Position numbers and translations under genes: made by a program
DNA from: Gammaproteobacteria bacterium
Lineage (GTDB): Bacteria; Pseudomonadota; Gammaproteobacteria; Pseudomonadales; Azotimanducaceae
Reading direction: 5' to 3'
Assembly: GCA_026706385.1 (NCBI GenBank)
Contig: JAPOYV010000027.1
Location: 1-32,594 of the forward strand
DNA: 32,594 nt
In this document: positions 8,420 through 16,596 of the stretch, in pieces
Numbering within the stretch: position 1 is the first letter of the stretch
Layout of the letters: every line of letters begins with the position of its first letter
The notes under the pieces: generated by a model
Seen by the model: only the letters and a program-made list of their open reading frames with translations
Database searches by the model: none
Told to the model about the DNA's origin: nothing

Positions 8420-8818
8420 GTGGTTCGACTTGATTGGGGACATCCTGGGGGCGACGTCTGGCGCCCGCTGGACATGGATTTTTCCGACGTTGCCGGCACC
8501 GGCGTCTATGTCGTGGGCCAGACCACCGGAGAGACCGTTGTCGTCGGACAGGGCGTACTTAAAGACCGCCTGTCCGCACTCCAGAAAGACGGGAGAGTTC
8601 TCTGCCGCGCCAGCCCCGGCGCACCGCTGCTGGCGACCTGGGCGATCATCCAGGGCCTGAATCAGACCAAGATGCTCTACGCGACCCAATTGGACGGGAT
8701 CGAGCGATATCTGGCTCTGACCCTGAAGCCGCTGATCGAGGGGAGCCATCCCGACGTGGCACCGATTCCCGTGCCGCTGCCGATGGAACCGTCATTCGCG
8801 GGCGAGACGCCCCCGTGA
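8420..8818 (+). CDS. Small hypothetical protein, possibly GIY-YIG-like
   Basis: A 132-residue protein I do not recognise with certainty. The GTG start is supported by GAGGGAG about six bases upstream. The order of features resembles a degenerate GIY-YIG domain: GTGVYVVG, a hairpin to VVVGQG, KDRLSALQKDGRV where the domain's catalytic Arg helix would be, then LLATWAII, and a late Glu in GIERYLALTLKPL, as in the helix ending '..E..L...lkP'. The second motif would be VVG instead of YVG. The C-terminus is proline-rich. Its 3' end abuts the fragments of a haloalkane dehalogenase gene on the other strand, so it may have arrived with the event that broke that gene. Confidence 0.5.
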   Translation: MVRLDWGHPGGDVWRPLDMDFSDVAGTGVYVVGQTTGETVVVGQGVLKDRLSALQKDGRVLCRASPGAPLLATWAIIQGLNQTKMLYATQLDGIERYLALTLKPLIEGSHPDVAPIPVPLPMEPSFAGETPP

Positions 8819-8829
8819 GTCTCCAGGCT

Positions 8830-9172
8830 GCCTAGATCCGACTCGCTGAACGGCGTAAGGAATGGCTTGCTTAAGGCTCGGGGGGCCTCCCACGCGTTGC
8901 GATTGGCGGGAACTTCAACGTTGCCGGGAAAGAGCGGAATCAGGGCTGGGGAACCGCCTGGCACCTTGTTAGCCCGCTGTGGTCAGTGGTGGAATCATCT
9001 TGTTGAAAGGAATAAGACCACACCGGCTGCCCGTGGACGCAGAGAAATGACAGGAGGGTCAATCGGTCTTTTCGTCCACGAAGTGCATGCGTAGCTGCAC
9101 GCCCTGGCCATCATCGACTTCCTGGTAGTTCGGTTGGTATGGAAGCCCTCCAGGTTTTGGATTCTCTCCTCC
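8830..9172 (-). pseudogene. Haloalkane dehalogenase remnant (two fragments, internal deletion)
   Basis: Two minus-strand fragments in different frames match one family in the right order. The first (about 9172-9059) reads GGLPYQPNYQEVDDG, then GVQLRMHFVDE, then a TGA stop; haloalkane dehalogenases of the DhlA type begin with the pattern 'LxxYPFxPNYxxxxGxxLRxHYxDEG'. The second (about 8949-8830) reads ALIPLFPGNVEVPANRNAWE, then KPFLTPFSESD; the late part of the same family has 'PxxPANRxAWExxxxxxKPFLTAFSDxDP'. About 67 codons separate them instead of roughly 190, so the nucleophile Asp and the HGEPTW oxyanion region are gone. The match was made from memory of the family, not by a search. Confidence 0.6.
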
Positions 9173-9203
9173 AGATGCGCAACACTTTGACGGGCAATTG
9201 GCG

Positions 9204-11945
9204 CTAGCCCGTCCGAATGCCAACGGTACCTGCATCCCCATCGACAGCCAGCGTCTGACCGCTCTCGACCCGTTGAGTGACGTTTCCGGTACCGACCACG
9301 GCGGGAATGCCGTACTCCCTGGCGACGATGGAGCCATGGCCCAGGATGCCGCCGATGTCGGTGACGAGTCCGACGGCGTGGGCGAAGAGCTGTGTCCAGG
9401 CCGGCGAGGTCATGGGACAGACGAGGATCGACCCCGGCTGCATTCTGTCGAACTCCTGGGCGTTCATGATCCGGCTGGCCGGCGCGGTCACCGTGCCGGG
9501 GCTCACGGGGATGCCGAGCAGGGTGTCGCTCGCGTCGTCGTTCTTGAACTGGGTCTCCTTGAACTTGACGCCGGGGTTCTCACTGGCCTCCTCCGGGATC
9601 GTGCCCGGGGGGTGGAGGCGCTTGCGCGCCTCCCTGAGTTCCCGTCGCTCGGCGGTCAATGCCAGGTACTCAGGCATCGCCTTGCCGGCCTTGCGGGCTG
9701 CCAGGGCAGGTGCGATCTCGTCGGTTATGAGGAAGTAGAGATCACTCGGCTCCTTCAGCGTGCCGGCATCCACCAACCGGCGGCCCAATTCCGCTGCCAT
9801 CCGGCGCAGCACCGGCCAAGCGGTCCCGAGTACGAAGCAGGACTCCTCCCGCATGGGGTAGTACTTGTAGGCGAACCACATCCGGTAACGGAACTGCCAA
9901 TACTGAAAGGGTGGCAGCAGTTCGCGGATCTCTCTCAAGGCCTGCTCGCGTTTGCGCGTGGCCTGGGCCTCGTGATCCGCGGGGTCGTAGTCCGACCGCT
10001 GCACCATGTTCTTGAGCGTTACGAACATGGCGGAGGGATCCTCCTGCTGGGTCGGCTCGACGAAGTCAAGGCTATAGCCCTGGTGCCCGTAGGTCGCCAA
10101 GTAGGAATCGATCGCCTGTAGCACCTCGCCGGTATCGCTACGCCGTCGCAGGACGGTCATCAATCGTCGGGGCGGCGTCGCGATCACGAGCTCGTAGAGT
10201 TCGGGCGACGCCTTGATAAGGGTGGCGATCTCGAACATGTCGTCATTGGCCTGCATGATCCGGGACTTGAAACCGGACAGAAACTGACCGCTGGTGAAGT
10301 GATGGTCCGGCAAGGCCTCTCTCAGGAAGCACTGGAGTTGGTCGTCCACGGACTTGGCCACGCCGAAGGTGTGGCCGCCGTTGCTCGCCCAATACCACCC
10401 CTCGGCCAGCGCGAGCTCGACGATGCCGTCAAGCAAGGCTTGATCTTCGGTCGACGCCAAGTCCACGGCCGTCCACTTTGCCGTCGCGCCCACAAGCTCA
10501 GGTAGCGCGCGCTCCCAAAAGTCCTTGTGCTGACGATCGTTGGTGGCCGTCTTGTGGAACGCCGTATAGGTGGGGTTGTCACTCTCCGGCATGGTGATCG
10601 CGTGGGCCAGATTGTCATCGGCGAGCTGGGCGGCCATCGCGTTGAACCGGGCGTGCTCATCCGCCGACAGCGACTTGAGGAACGCCTTTAAGTCACTGGA
10701 CTCCTGGGCTCTAACCTCCGGCTTCTCCGCCGCTTCGTCCCGGCGACGCTTCAGGTTGGCACGGAACTCCTCGTCCGTCGCCTCGGCGGCTGTCCCGGCG
10801 ATCTGGAACGCGAACCCGTGGAGGGTGGTGTAGTTGGACTTGCCGCCCTTCCTGTAGGCGAGTCCTCGGTGGATGTAGAGCTCGTCGAATAGCGGCGAGG
10901 TCGGGTCCGGGATGTTCTCGACAATCTGCCGACGCACTAGGCCGAAGACCTCGGGAGGCGCCGCCCATTCCACCTCGATCGGCTGGGGCGGCAAGTTGGT
11001 GATGGGCCGCGACTGCAGGAGCCACAGCTTGTCGTCGGCAACCGCCCACTCGATGTCCTGGGGCTGGCCGTCGAAGTGCGTCTCGACGCGCGCGGCGAGG
11101 CGCGCGAGTTCGGTCAGCAGTCCATCCGGCAACGACGCCAGATCACGTTCACCCTCGTCTACGTCCACCAGACGAGTGCCTTGGTCGCCGTCGGCGACGA
11201 TCTTCTGCGCCTTGGCACCGATCACGGTTTCCTTGGCGGCTAGCGTCGTTCGGTCGACGACGAACGTATCCGGCGTGACTTGCCCCCCGACCACGGCCTC
11301 GCCAAGACCGAAGCTCGCGTTCACGATCATCTCGCTACGTTCGCCGGTCGCCGGATTCGCCGTGAACAGAATGCCAGCGACGTCCGACGGCACCATGATC
11401 TGTACCACAACGGCCATGGCCACCGCCCCGGACTCGATCCCCATCTCGTTGCGGTAACTGAGCGCCCGGGCCGTCCATAGCGAAGCCCAGCAGTCGCGGA
11501 CCGCTTCCACGACGGCTTCGGGTCCGCGGACGTTGAGGTAGGTCTCCTGCTGGCCGGCAAACGACAAACCGGGCAGGTCTTCCGCGTTGGCCGACGATCG
11601 CACGGCTACGGCAGGCCGGTCACCCGGAAGCGCCTCGTAGGCCGCCGTGAGTTCGACTTGCAGCGCGGCGGGCAGTTCGCAGCCCTTGATGAGCGCCTGG
11701 ATCGAGCGCGACGCCGAGTCAAAGGATGCGCGGCCGTCGGTGATTTCCGGACGAGCGAGCTCGAGGATTGGGATCCCGAGCTTGTTGTCGGCCACGAAGC
11801 CCCGGTAGGCGGCCGTCGACAACAGGAAGCCCTGGGGCACATCGAGGCCCGCCCGGGTCATCTGAGCAAGAGACCGGCCCTTGCCGCCGACGATTTCGAG
11901 ATCGTCGTTCGTGGTTTCGATAGGGGTGATGTTGCCGCCACTCAT
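9204..11945 (-). CDS. PEP-utilising dikinase-family enzyme (PEP synthase / rifampin phosphotransferase-like)
   Basis: A 913-residue protein with the three-part layout of the PEP synthase/pyruvate phosphate dikinase superfamily. The N-terminal ATP-grasp domain (about 1-320) shows VGGKGRSLAQM, AVRSSANAEDLPGLSFAG and QDIEWAVADDKLWLLQSRPI. A long central region without PEP-synthase features follows, and the C-terminal phosphohistidine swivelling domain carries DIGGILGHGSIVAREYGIPA with its His near residue 870. There is no C-terminal PEP/pyruvate TIM barrel, so it is not a true PpsA. The arrangement is that of rifampin phosphotransferase (Rph) and related enzymes that phosphorylate a small molecule from ATP. 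The ATG at 11945 has GGAG five bases upstream. The substrate is unknown. Confidence 0.85.
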   Translation of the reverse strand: MSGGNITPIETTNDDLEIVGGKGRSLAQMTRAGLDVPQGFLLSTAAYRGFVADNKLGIPILELARPEITDGRASFDSASRSIQALIKGCELPAALQVELTAAYEALPGDRPAVAVRSSANAEDLPGLSFAGQQETYLNVRGPEAVVEAVRDCWASLWTARALSYRNEMGIESGAVAMAVVVQIMVPSDVAGILFTANPATGERSEMIVNASFGLGEAVVGGQVTPDTFVVDRTTLAAKETVIGAKAQKIVADGDQGTRLVDVDEGERDLASLPDGLLTELARLAARVETHFDGQPQDIEWAVADDKLWLLQSRPITNLPPQPIEVEWAAPPEVFGLVRRQIVENIPDPTSPLFDELYIHRGLAYRKGGKSNYTTLHGFAFQIAGTAAEATDEEFRANLKRRRDEAAEKPEVRAQESSDLKAFLKSLSADEHARFNAMAAQLADDNLAHAITMPESDNPTYTAFHKTATNDRQHKDFWERALPELVGATAKWTAVDLASTEDQALLDGIVELALAEGWYWASNGGHTFGVAKSVDDQLQCFLREALPDHHFTSGQFLSGFKSRIMQANDDMFEIATLIKASPELYELVIATPPRRLMTVLRRRSDTGEVLQAIDSYLATYGHQGYSLDFVEPTQQEDPSAMFVTLKNMVQRSDYDPADHEAQATRKREQALREIRELLPPFQYWQFRYRMWFAYKYYPMREESCFVLGTAWPVLRRMAAELGRRLVDAGTLKEPSDLYFLITDEIAPALAARKAGKAMPEYLALTAERRELREARKRLHPPGTIPEEASENPGVKFKETQFKNDDASDTLLGIPVSPGTVTAPASRIMNAQEFDRMQPGSILVCPMTSPAWTQLFAHAVGLVTDIGGILGHGSIVAREYGIPAVVGTGNVTQRVESGQTLAVDGDAGTVGIRTG

Positions 11946-12155
11946 AGGAACTCCAGATTGTGTCGCCGCCGCCTTCCGCTCGGGCAACGCTCTAGCGGGC
12001 TACGCCCCGGCGAGCAGCACGGATGCCTAACGAGTTGGAGAGATGCGACTTGACTGTAAGACTAAACCGAAGCCGGGCAGTACCGGCACGTTCACCTCCT
12101 CGCGGAGGCTCTTCGCCAAACCGCGCTGTTGGGGAACAGGCGCGCCGCCGCATCC
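11946..12155. other. Intergenic stretch upstream of the dikinase-like gene
   Basis: There is no gene here. It holds a small perfect hairpin, CCTCC-TCGC-GGAGG, near 12094-12107, and otherwise GC-rich sequence between two minus-strand genes. No convincing promoter was found. Confidence 0.4.
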
Positions 12156-13628
12156 TCAAGCGCCAACGGCCTGGCCGGCAGCCGTTTCCTCGGCGCTGGG
12201 CCCGCCGTCTCGCGCCGCCCGACGTCTTCTTAACGCCTCGACAATCTCCGCATGGCGCCGCCGGTTCAGGTTGTACGGCCAGAACACCCAGATGGCGAGC
12301 ATGACGAACACCGCCAACGCCGCGTAGACCAAGCCGAAGTCGAACAGCACCTGGGCCGGTACTTCACCCGGTGTTGAATTCGGATCCAATCCGACGATGT
12401 CGATGGCGATGCCCGCGATCAACGGCCCGATGGCGCCGGAACACTTGCCCGCGAAATTAAACGCCGCGAAGTAGACGCCTTCCTGCCGGGAGCCCACACG
12501 CAATTCGTGCTCGTCCGCCATGTCGCCCATCATCGACGCCACGCTGACGCCCACCGGTTCGATGGCGAACTCGCTCAAGAACGCGAATGCCACCAGCAAC
12601 GGCACGAGCAGGACGTAGGACGTCGGCATCAGCCCGGCCAGCGCCAGCATCACCGGCCCGGTGGCGCCAAGCACGCAGACCACGACGCCGAGAATAACCG
12701 ACCATTTCTTGTCGAATACCCGGTTGAAGAACGGCGTGAACGGGATGCCGACCATGCCGCCGACGATGCCGGCGTACTGCCACCATTGGATCGCCAGACT
12801 GTCGAGCTGCCAAAAGAAGGTCTGCAGGTGCAGCACCAGCGTGCCGGTCGTTCCCCAGTAGATCGTGCAGATGAGATGGCCGCAGAACAGGGATCGGAAC
12901 GGCAAACCGCGCAGGGCCTCGATCAGGTCGCCGTAGATGTGGCGGACGTGGAACCGTCGGCCGTCCACGCCCATGGTGGGCAGTTGCGGGATGACGTCCA
13001 TCGTCTTCCACGCCGATACGCCCATGAACGCCGCCATGACAGCGCCGGAGACGATGGCGAACGGCAGGTAGGGCTCCACCGTGAGTTGCGGCGTGGGATT
13101 ATCGGGCGTGCTGTTGAACACGAAGTTCCAACCGACGGCCGCGACGATCAGCGCCGCGACCTTGCCGATGAATGCGCGGTAGGACGCGATGCGCGTCCGC
13201 TCGTGGTAGTTCTGGGTGACTTCGGCGCCGAGCGCGAGGTAGGGCACGTTGTAGAGCGTCAAAGCCGTGCGCATGAGCGAGTAGACGACGGTGAACCATA
13301 GGAAGAGCTGGAAGTCGGTGAGCCACGGCGGCGGCGCGAACAGCGCCACGAACAGGACGCCGATCGGGATGACCGAGATAATCAGGAACGGGTGTCGTCG
13401 GCCCCAACGCGAGCGGTAGCCATCCGACCACGAGCCGACCGTGGGATCCGTGACCGCGTCGACGATGGAGGTGATGGCGAGCGCCAGACCCGCCAACGTG
13501 CCGGGCAGCCCAAGCACCTGGTTGTAGTAGATGAAGAGGAATCCGAGCGCGAATCCCTGCACGGACTGGCCGGCCTGACCGGCACCGTGCCAAAGCAGCC
13601 AACGAGTGGGCAGGCGATCCCCGATCAC
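12156..13628 (-). CDS. GPH-family MFS sugar/organic acid symporter, copy A
   Basis: A 490-residue member of the glycoside-pentoside-hexuronide:cation symporter family (MelB-like) with about 12 membrane helices. The helix 2 acidic pair is present in SIVDAVTDPTVGSWSD, followed by the loop RWGRRHPFLI, the most conserved GPH stretch; YNVPYLALGAEV and ERTRIASYR are also typical. The C-terminal tail after WPYNLNRRRHAEIV is cytoplasmic and charged. No ATG fits, so the GTG at 13628 is the most reasonable start, but its ribosome binding site is weak and the start is uncertain. It diverges from the PqaA-like gene (83 bases apart) and is paralogous to the transporter at 18974-20368. Confidence 0.88.
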   Translation of the reverse strand: MIGDRLPTRWLLWHGAGQAGQSVQGFALGFLFIYYNQVLGLPGTLAGLALAITSIVDAVTDPTVGSWSDGYRSRWGRRHPFLIISVIPIGVLFVALFAPPPWLTDFQLFLWFTVVYSLMRTALTLYNVPYLALGAEVTQNYHERTRIASYRAFIGKVAALIVAAVGWNFVFNSTPDNPTPQLTVEPYLPFAIVSGAVMAAFMGVSAWKTMDVIPQLPTMGVDGRRFHVRHIYGDLIEALRGLPFRSLFCGHLICTIYWGTTGTLVLHLQTFFWQLDSLAIQWWQYAGIVGGMVGIPFTPFFNRVFDKKWSVILGVVVCVLGATGPVMLALAGLMPTSYVLLVPLLVAFAFLSEFAIEPVGVSVASMMGDMADEHELRVGSRQEGVYFAAFNFAGKCSGAIGPLIAGIAIDIVGLDPNSTPGEVPAQVLFDFGLVYAALAVFVMLAIWVFWPYNLNRRRHAEIVEALRRRRAARDGGPSAEETAAGQAVGA

Positions 13629-13711
13629 TTTGCGCCAGCCATGCGGGCGCGCTGTGCACCGATGAGCCGATCTGTCATTGTTCGCCGCCCAATGGGAACG
13701 GCTGATCGTAC

Positions 13712-15388
13712 ATGAAAAGGACGCGAATCCTGGCTTGCCTGTTGGCGCTTGCTGGCGCGACATCGGCCCTCGCCGCAGCGCTGCCGCACCGCACGGCCTT
13801 GGACGACTACGTGGACGCCCACGACTCGAGCTACGCGTGGCGCGTGGTCTCCACCTCCACCGCGGACGACGGTTCGCGCTCGGTGATCGTTGACCTCGTG
13901 TCCCAACGCTGGCTGACCGACGCCGACGTCGACCGAACCGAATGGCAGCATTGGCTGGCCCTGTCCATACCGGCGACGGTGAGTTCCGAAACGGGCATGC
14001 TGTTCATCGGCGGCGGGCGAAACGGCCGTGAACCGCCGACGGAGGCGAGCGCACGGGTAGCGGGCATCGCCAAGGCGACACAGACCGTCGTTGCCGAGCT
14101 TGGCACGGTCCCCAACCAGCCGCTGGTCGTCCACGGCGATGGCAACCCACGCAGCGAGGATGACTTGATCGGCTACGCCTGGGATCAGTATCTCGAGTCC
14201 GGCGATCCGCGCTGGGCACCGCGCAACGCCATGGTCAAGAGCGCGGTCCGCGCCATGGATACCGTCACCGCCGTGATGGCGTCGGAGGTCGGCGGGCAGG
14301 CCGTGGTCGACCGTTTTGTCGTCGCGGGCGGATCCAAACGCGGCTGGACCACCTGGCTGACCGGCGCGGTGGATCCGCGCGTCGTCGCGATCATTCCCAT
14401 CGTCATCGACGTCGTGAACGTCGATCCATCGATGCGCCATCACTTCGCCGCCTACGGGTTCTGGGCGCCGTCCGTCGGCAACTATGTCGATCACGGCATC
14501 ATGGCCCGGATGGACCACCCCCGGCTCGCAGAGCTTTACCGCCTCGTCGACCCGTACTTCTATCGCCACCGACTGACGATGCCGAAGCTCGTCCTGAACG
14601 CCACCGGCGACCAGTTCTTCCTGCCGGACTCGTCGCGCTTCTACTGGGACGATCTGCGTGGCGAGAACTACCTGCGCTATGTACCGAACGCCGATCACGG
14701 GTTGGACGGTAGCGATGCGGTGGAAACCATGGTTGCGTTCCATACGCTCATGGCGGCGGGCATTAAGCCACCACAGTATTCGTGGTCCACGGCGAGCGAC
14801 GGGACGCTCAGAGTGCTTGCGCAGACGCAGCCCCGCGAGGTGCGGCTGTGGCAGGCGCACAATCCCGAGGCCCGCGATTTCCGGGTCGAGACGATCGGAC
14901 GGGCCTACACGAGCACCCCACTTCTGCCGGCCGCCGACGGGCTCTATGTCGTCGAACCGCCGGAGCCAGCCAGCGGCTGGACGGCCTGGTTCGTGGAACT
15001 CACCTTCGACGTCGCGGCGGCGACGCCTTTGAAGCTGACCACCAGCGTGACGGTGACGCCCGATACGCTACCGTTCGCCGCCAAGCCATCTGGCTTGCCG
15101 ACCTCGGTAACGTTGGTCTGTCGCGCGCCATCCGATGCGGCCGCTTCCGAGATCGGCGAGGCTGTCGCGATCCTTGACGAACCCGGGATCGCTACGGACG
15201 GGCTTTCGGCGTCCGCAATCGACGACCGGCTGTTCGTCAACTGGACGCCCGCAGGCGATCTCACCGCCGGCGCCCGAGCCATCGCCGGCGTGCTAGCGGA
15301 GCAAGGTTGCATGCAGCCGACGTACCAGTTGGAGTCGGGTCCCGGCGCGACGTTGCCGCCGCTCGAAGCCCCGCGACCCGACCAGTGA
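13712..15388 (+). CDS. PhoPQ-activated pathogenicity-related (PqaA-type) secreted hydrolase
   Basis: A 558-residue exported alpha/beta-hydrolase-fold protein of the PhoPQ_related family. The N-terminus KRTRILACLLALAGATSALA is a signal peptide cut near residue 21. The probable nucleophile is S208 in VAGGSKRGWTTW; an acid lies in NATGDQFFLPDSS and a His in YVPNADHGLDGSD, giving a full triad. The C-terminal ~200 residues are a beta-rich domain. Family members are activated by PhoP in Salmonella, but no enzymatic substrate is established. Its stop codon lies only two bases before the ATG of the enolase-superfamily gene, so the two are co-translated. Length matches the family. Confidence 0.88.
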   Translation: MKRTRILACLLALAGATSALAAALPHRTALDDYVDAHDSSYAWRVVSTSTADDGSRSVIVDLVSQRWLTDADVDRTEWQHWLALSIPATVSSETGMLFIGGGRNGREPPTEASARVAGIAKATQTVVAELGTVPNQPLVVHGDGNPRSEDDLIGYAWDQYLESGDPRWAPRNAMVKSAVRAMDTVTAVMASEVGGQAVVDRFVVAGGSKRGWTTWLTGAVDPRVVAIIPIVIDVVNVDPSMRHHFAAYGFWAPSVGNYVDHGIMARMDHPRLAELYRLVDPYFYRHRLTMPKLVLNATGDQFFLPDSSRFYWDDLRGENYLRYVPNADHGLDGSDAVETMVAFHTLMAAGIKPPQYSWSTASDGTLRVLAQTQPREVRLWQAHNPEARDFRVETIGRAYTSTPLLPAADGLYVVEPPEPASGWTAWFVELTFDVAAATPLKLTTSVTVTPDTLPFAAKPSGLPTSVTLVCRAPSDAAASEIGEAVAILDEPGIATDGLSASAIDDRLFVNWTPAGDLTAGARAIAGVLAEQGCMQPTYQLESGPGATLPPLEAPRPDQ

Positions 15389-15390
15389 CC

Positions 15391-16527
15391 ATGGCGTTGC
15401 AGAGCGCCGCGCTTCATAGCGTGCGGATCACGCCGAAGACCTGCTGGAGCTTCCTGCGGCTGCACACGCAAGAAGGCCGGACCGGCGCAGGCGAGGCGAC
15501 ACTCGGCGGCCAAGACGACATGCTGCTGGCCGCAGCCGAGCACATACTCCCGACGGCACTACGGGAAGCAACACCGGAAGAACCAGGCGGTTTCGCGACC
15601 GGGCATGCCCCGGACGACATCTTCGAGGCGAGCGTCGTCAGCGCCCTCGACCAAGCGTTGTGGGACCTTCACGCCCAAGCCCGCTGCTGCTCTGTGGCCC
15701 AGTGTCTCGGCGTCAGGCGCAACCGCGTACCGGTTTACGCCAACATCAACCGGCGCACCGTAGAGCGTAGTCCCGAAGGCTTCGCGGCCAGTGCGCGCGC
15801 CGCCGTCGCGGCCGGCCACGTGGCCGTCAAGCTCGCACCGTTTGACGAAGTGACCCGGGAGGTCTGCGCCGCGGGCCACGGTGGCCGTGCCATGCAGGCC
15901 GGTCTCGCACGAGTTGCAGCAGTGCGCGAGGCCGTCGGTCCGAATGGCCGCCTCATGGTCGACTGCCATTGGCGCTTCGACGAGGCCACCGCGATCTTGC
16001 TCAACGAGGCGGCCGCGAAGTTGGGCGTGTACTGGATCGAGTGCCCGTTGCCGGAGGTGGAAGGGAGCATTCCCGCCCTCATCCGACTCCGCCACCAATG
16101 CGAAGCGTTGGGCATGCGCCAAGCCGGACTCGAGCAGAGCATCGGCTGGAACACGATGCGACCTTATTGCGAAGCTGGGGCGTACGACGTCGTGATGCCG
16201 GATGTGAAGTACATCGGGGGAGTCCACGAACTACGCAAGGTGGCCGGCGCGTGCGCCGATCTCGGCGTTGCGGTTTCGCCCCACAACCCAAGCGGCCCGA
16301 TCAGCCACGCGTTCAGCCTGCAGGTCTCGGCGACTCTCGCTGCCTTCGACCAGCTCGAGATGCAGTTCGACGAGAGCCCGTTGTTCGACGCGCTCGTCGG
16401 CGCGCCCTTCGGGTCCATCGTCGACGGCCTTGCTGCACTACCATTCCGATCGGGCCTTGGTGCCACGCTTTCGGAACCGCTCTCGGAAAAACATGCGGAA
16501 CGGCCGGTGCGGGAGTGGCGGCGGTGA
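15391..16527 (+). CDS. Enolase superfamily (mandelate racemase/muconate lactonizing enzyme-like) protein
   Basis: A 378-residue protein of the MR/MLE subgroup, which abstracts the alpha-proton of carboxylates with Mg2+ for racemisation, dehydration or lactonisation. Barrel landmarks in order are the Lys strand HVAVKLAPFDEVT, the metal ligands D in RLMVDCHWRFD and E in VYWIECPLPE, the third metal strand in VVMPDVKYIGG, and the His in SPHNPSGPIS as a possible base. The usual second Lys of K-x-K is replaced by Ala (K-L-A), so chemistry may rely on the other side. The ATG at 15391 gives a normal N-terminal capping domain. It is tightly linked to the upstream hydrolase and 69 bases from the SDR gene. 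Confidence 0.88.
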   Translation: MALQSAALHSVRITPKTCWSFLRLHTQEGRTGAGEATLGGQDDMLLAAAEHILPTALREATPEEPGGFATGHAPDDIFEASVVSALDQALWDLHAQARCCSVAQCLGVRRNRVPVYANINRRTVERSPEGFAASARAAVAAGHVAVKLAPFDEVTREVCAAGHGGRAMQAGLARVAAVREAVGPNGRLMVDCHWRFDEATAILLNEAAAKLGVYWIECPLPEVEGSIPALIRLRHQCEALGMRQAGLEQSIGWNTMRPYCEAGAYDVVMPDVKYIGGVHELRKVAGACADLGVAVSPHNPSGPISHAFSLQVSATLAAFDQLEMQFDESPLFDALVGAPFGSIVDGLAALPFRSGLGATLSEPLSEKHAERPVREWRR

Positions 16528-16596
16528 CCAACCCGACAAGGCGCGTCGCTAGGCGTCCATTGGCGAAGGCTCTCATGCTCAGGAACAGGAGGTTTC

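Noticed and set aside
12026-12040. GCCTAAC, which fits the consensus of an integron attC end
   Set aside because: No matching second core site or long imperfect palindrome within 60-150 bases, and no integrase.
13625-14860. A long minus-strand open frame opposite the PqaA-like gene
   Set aside because: Arg/His/Gly-rich translation without any domain, antisense to a clear gene; a GC-driven shadow.
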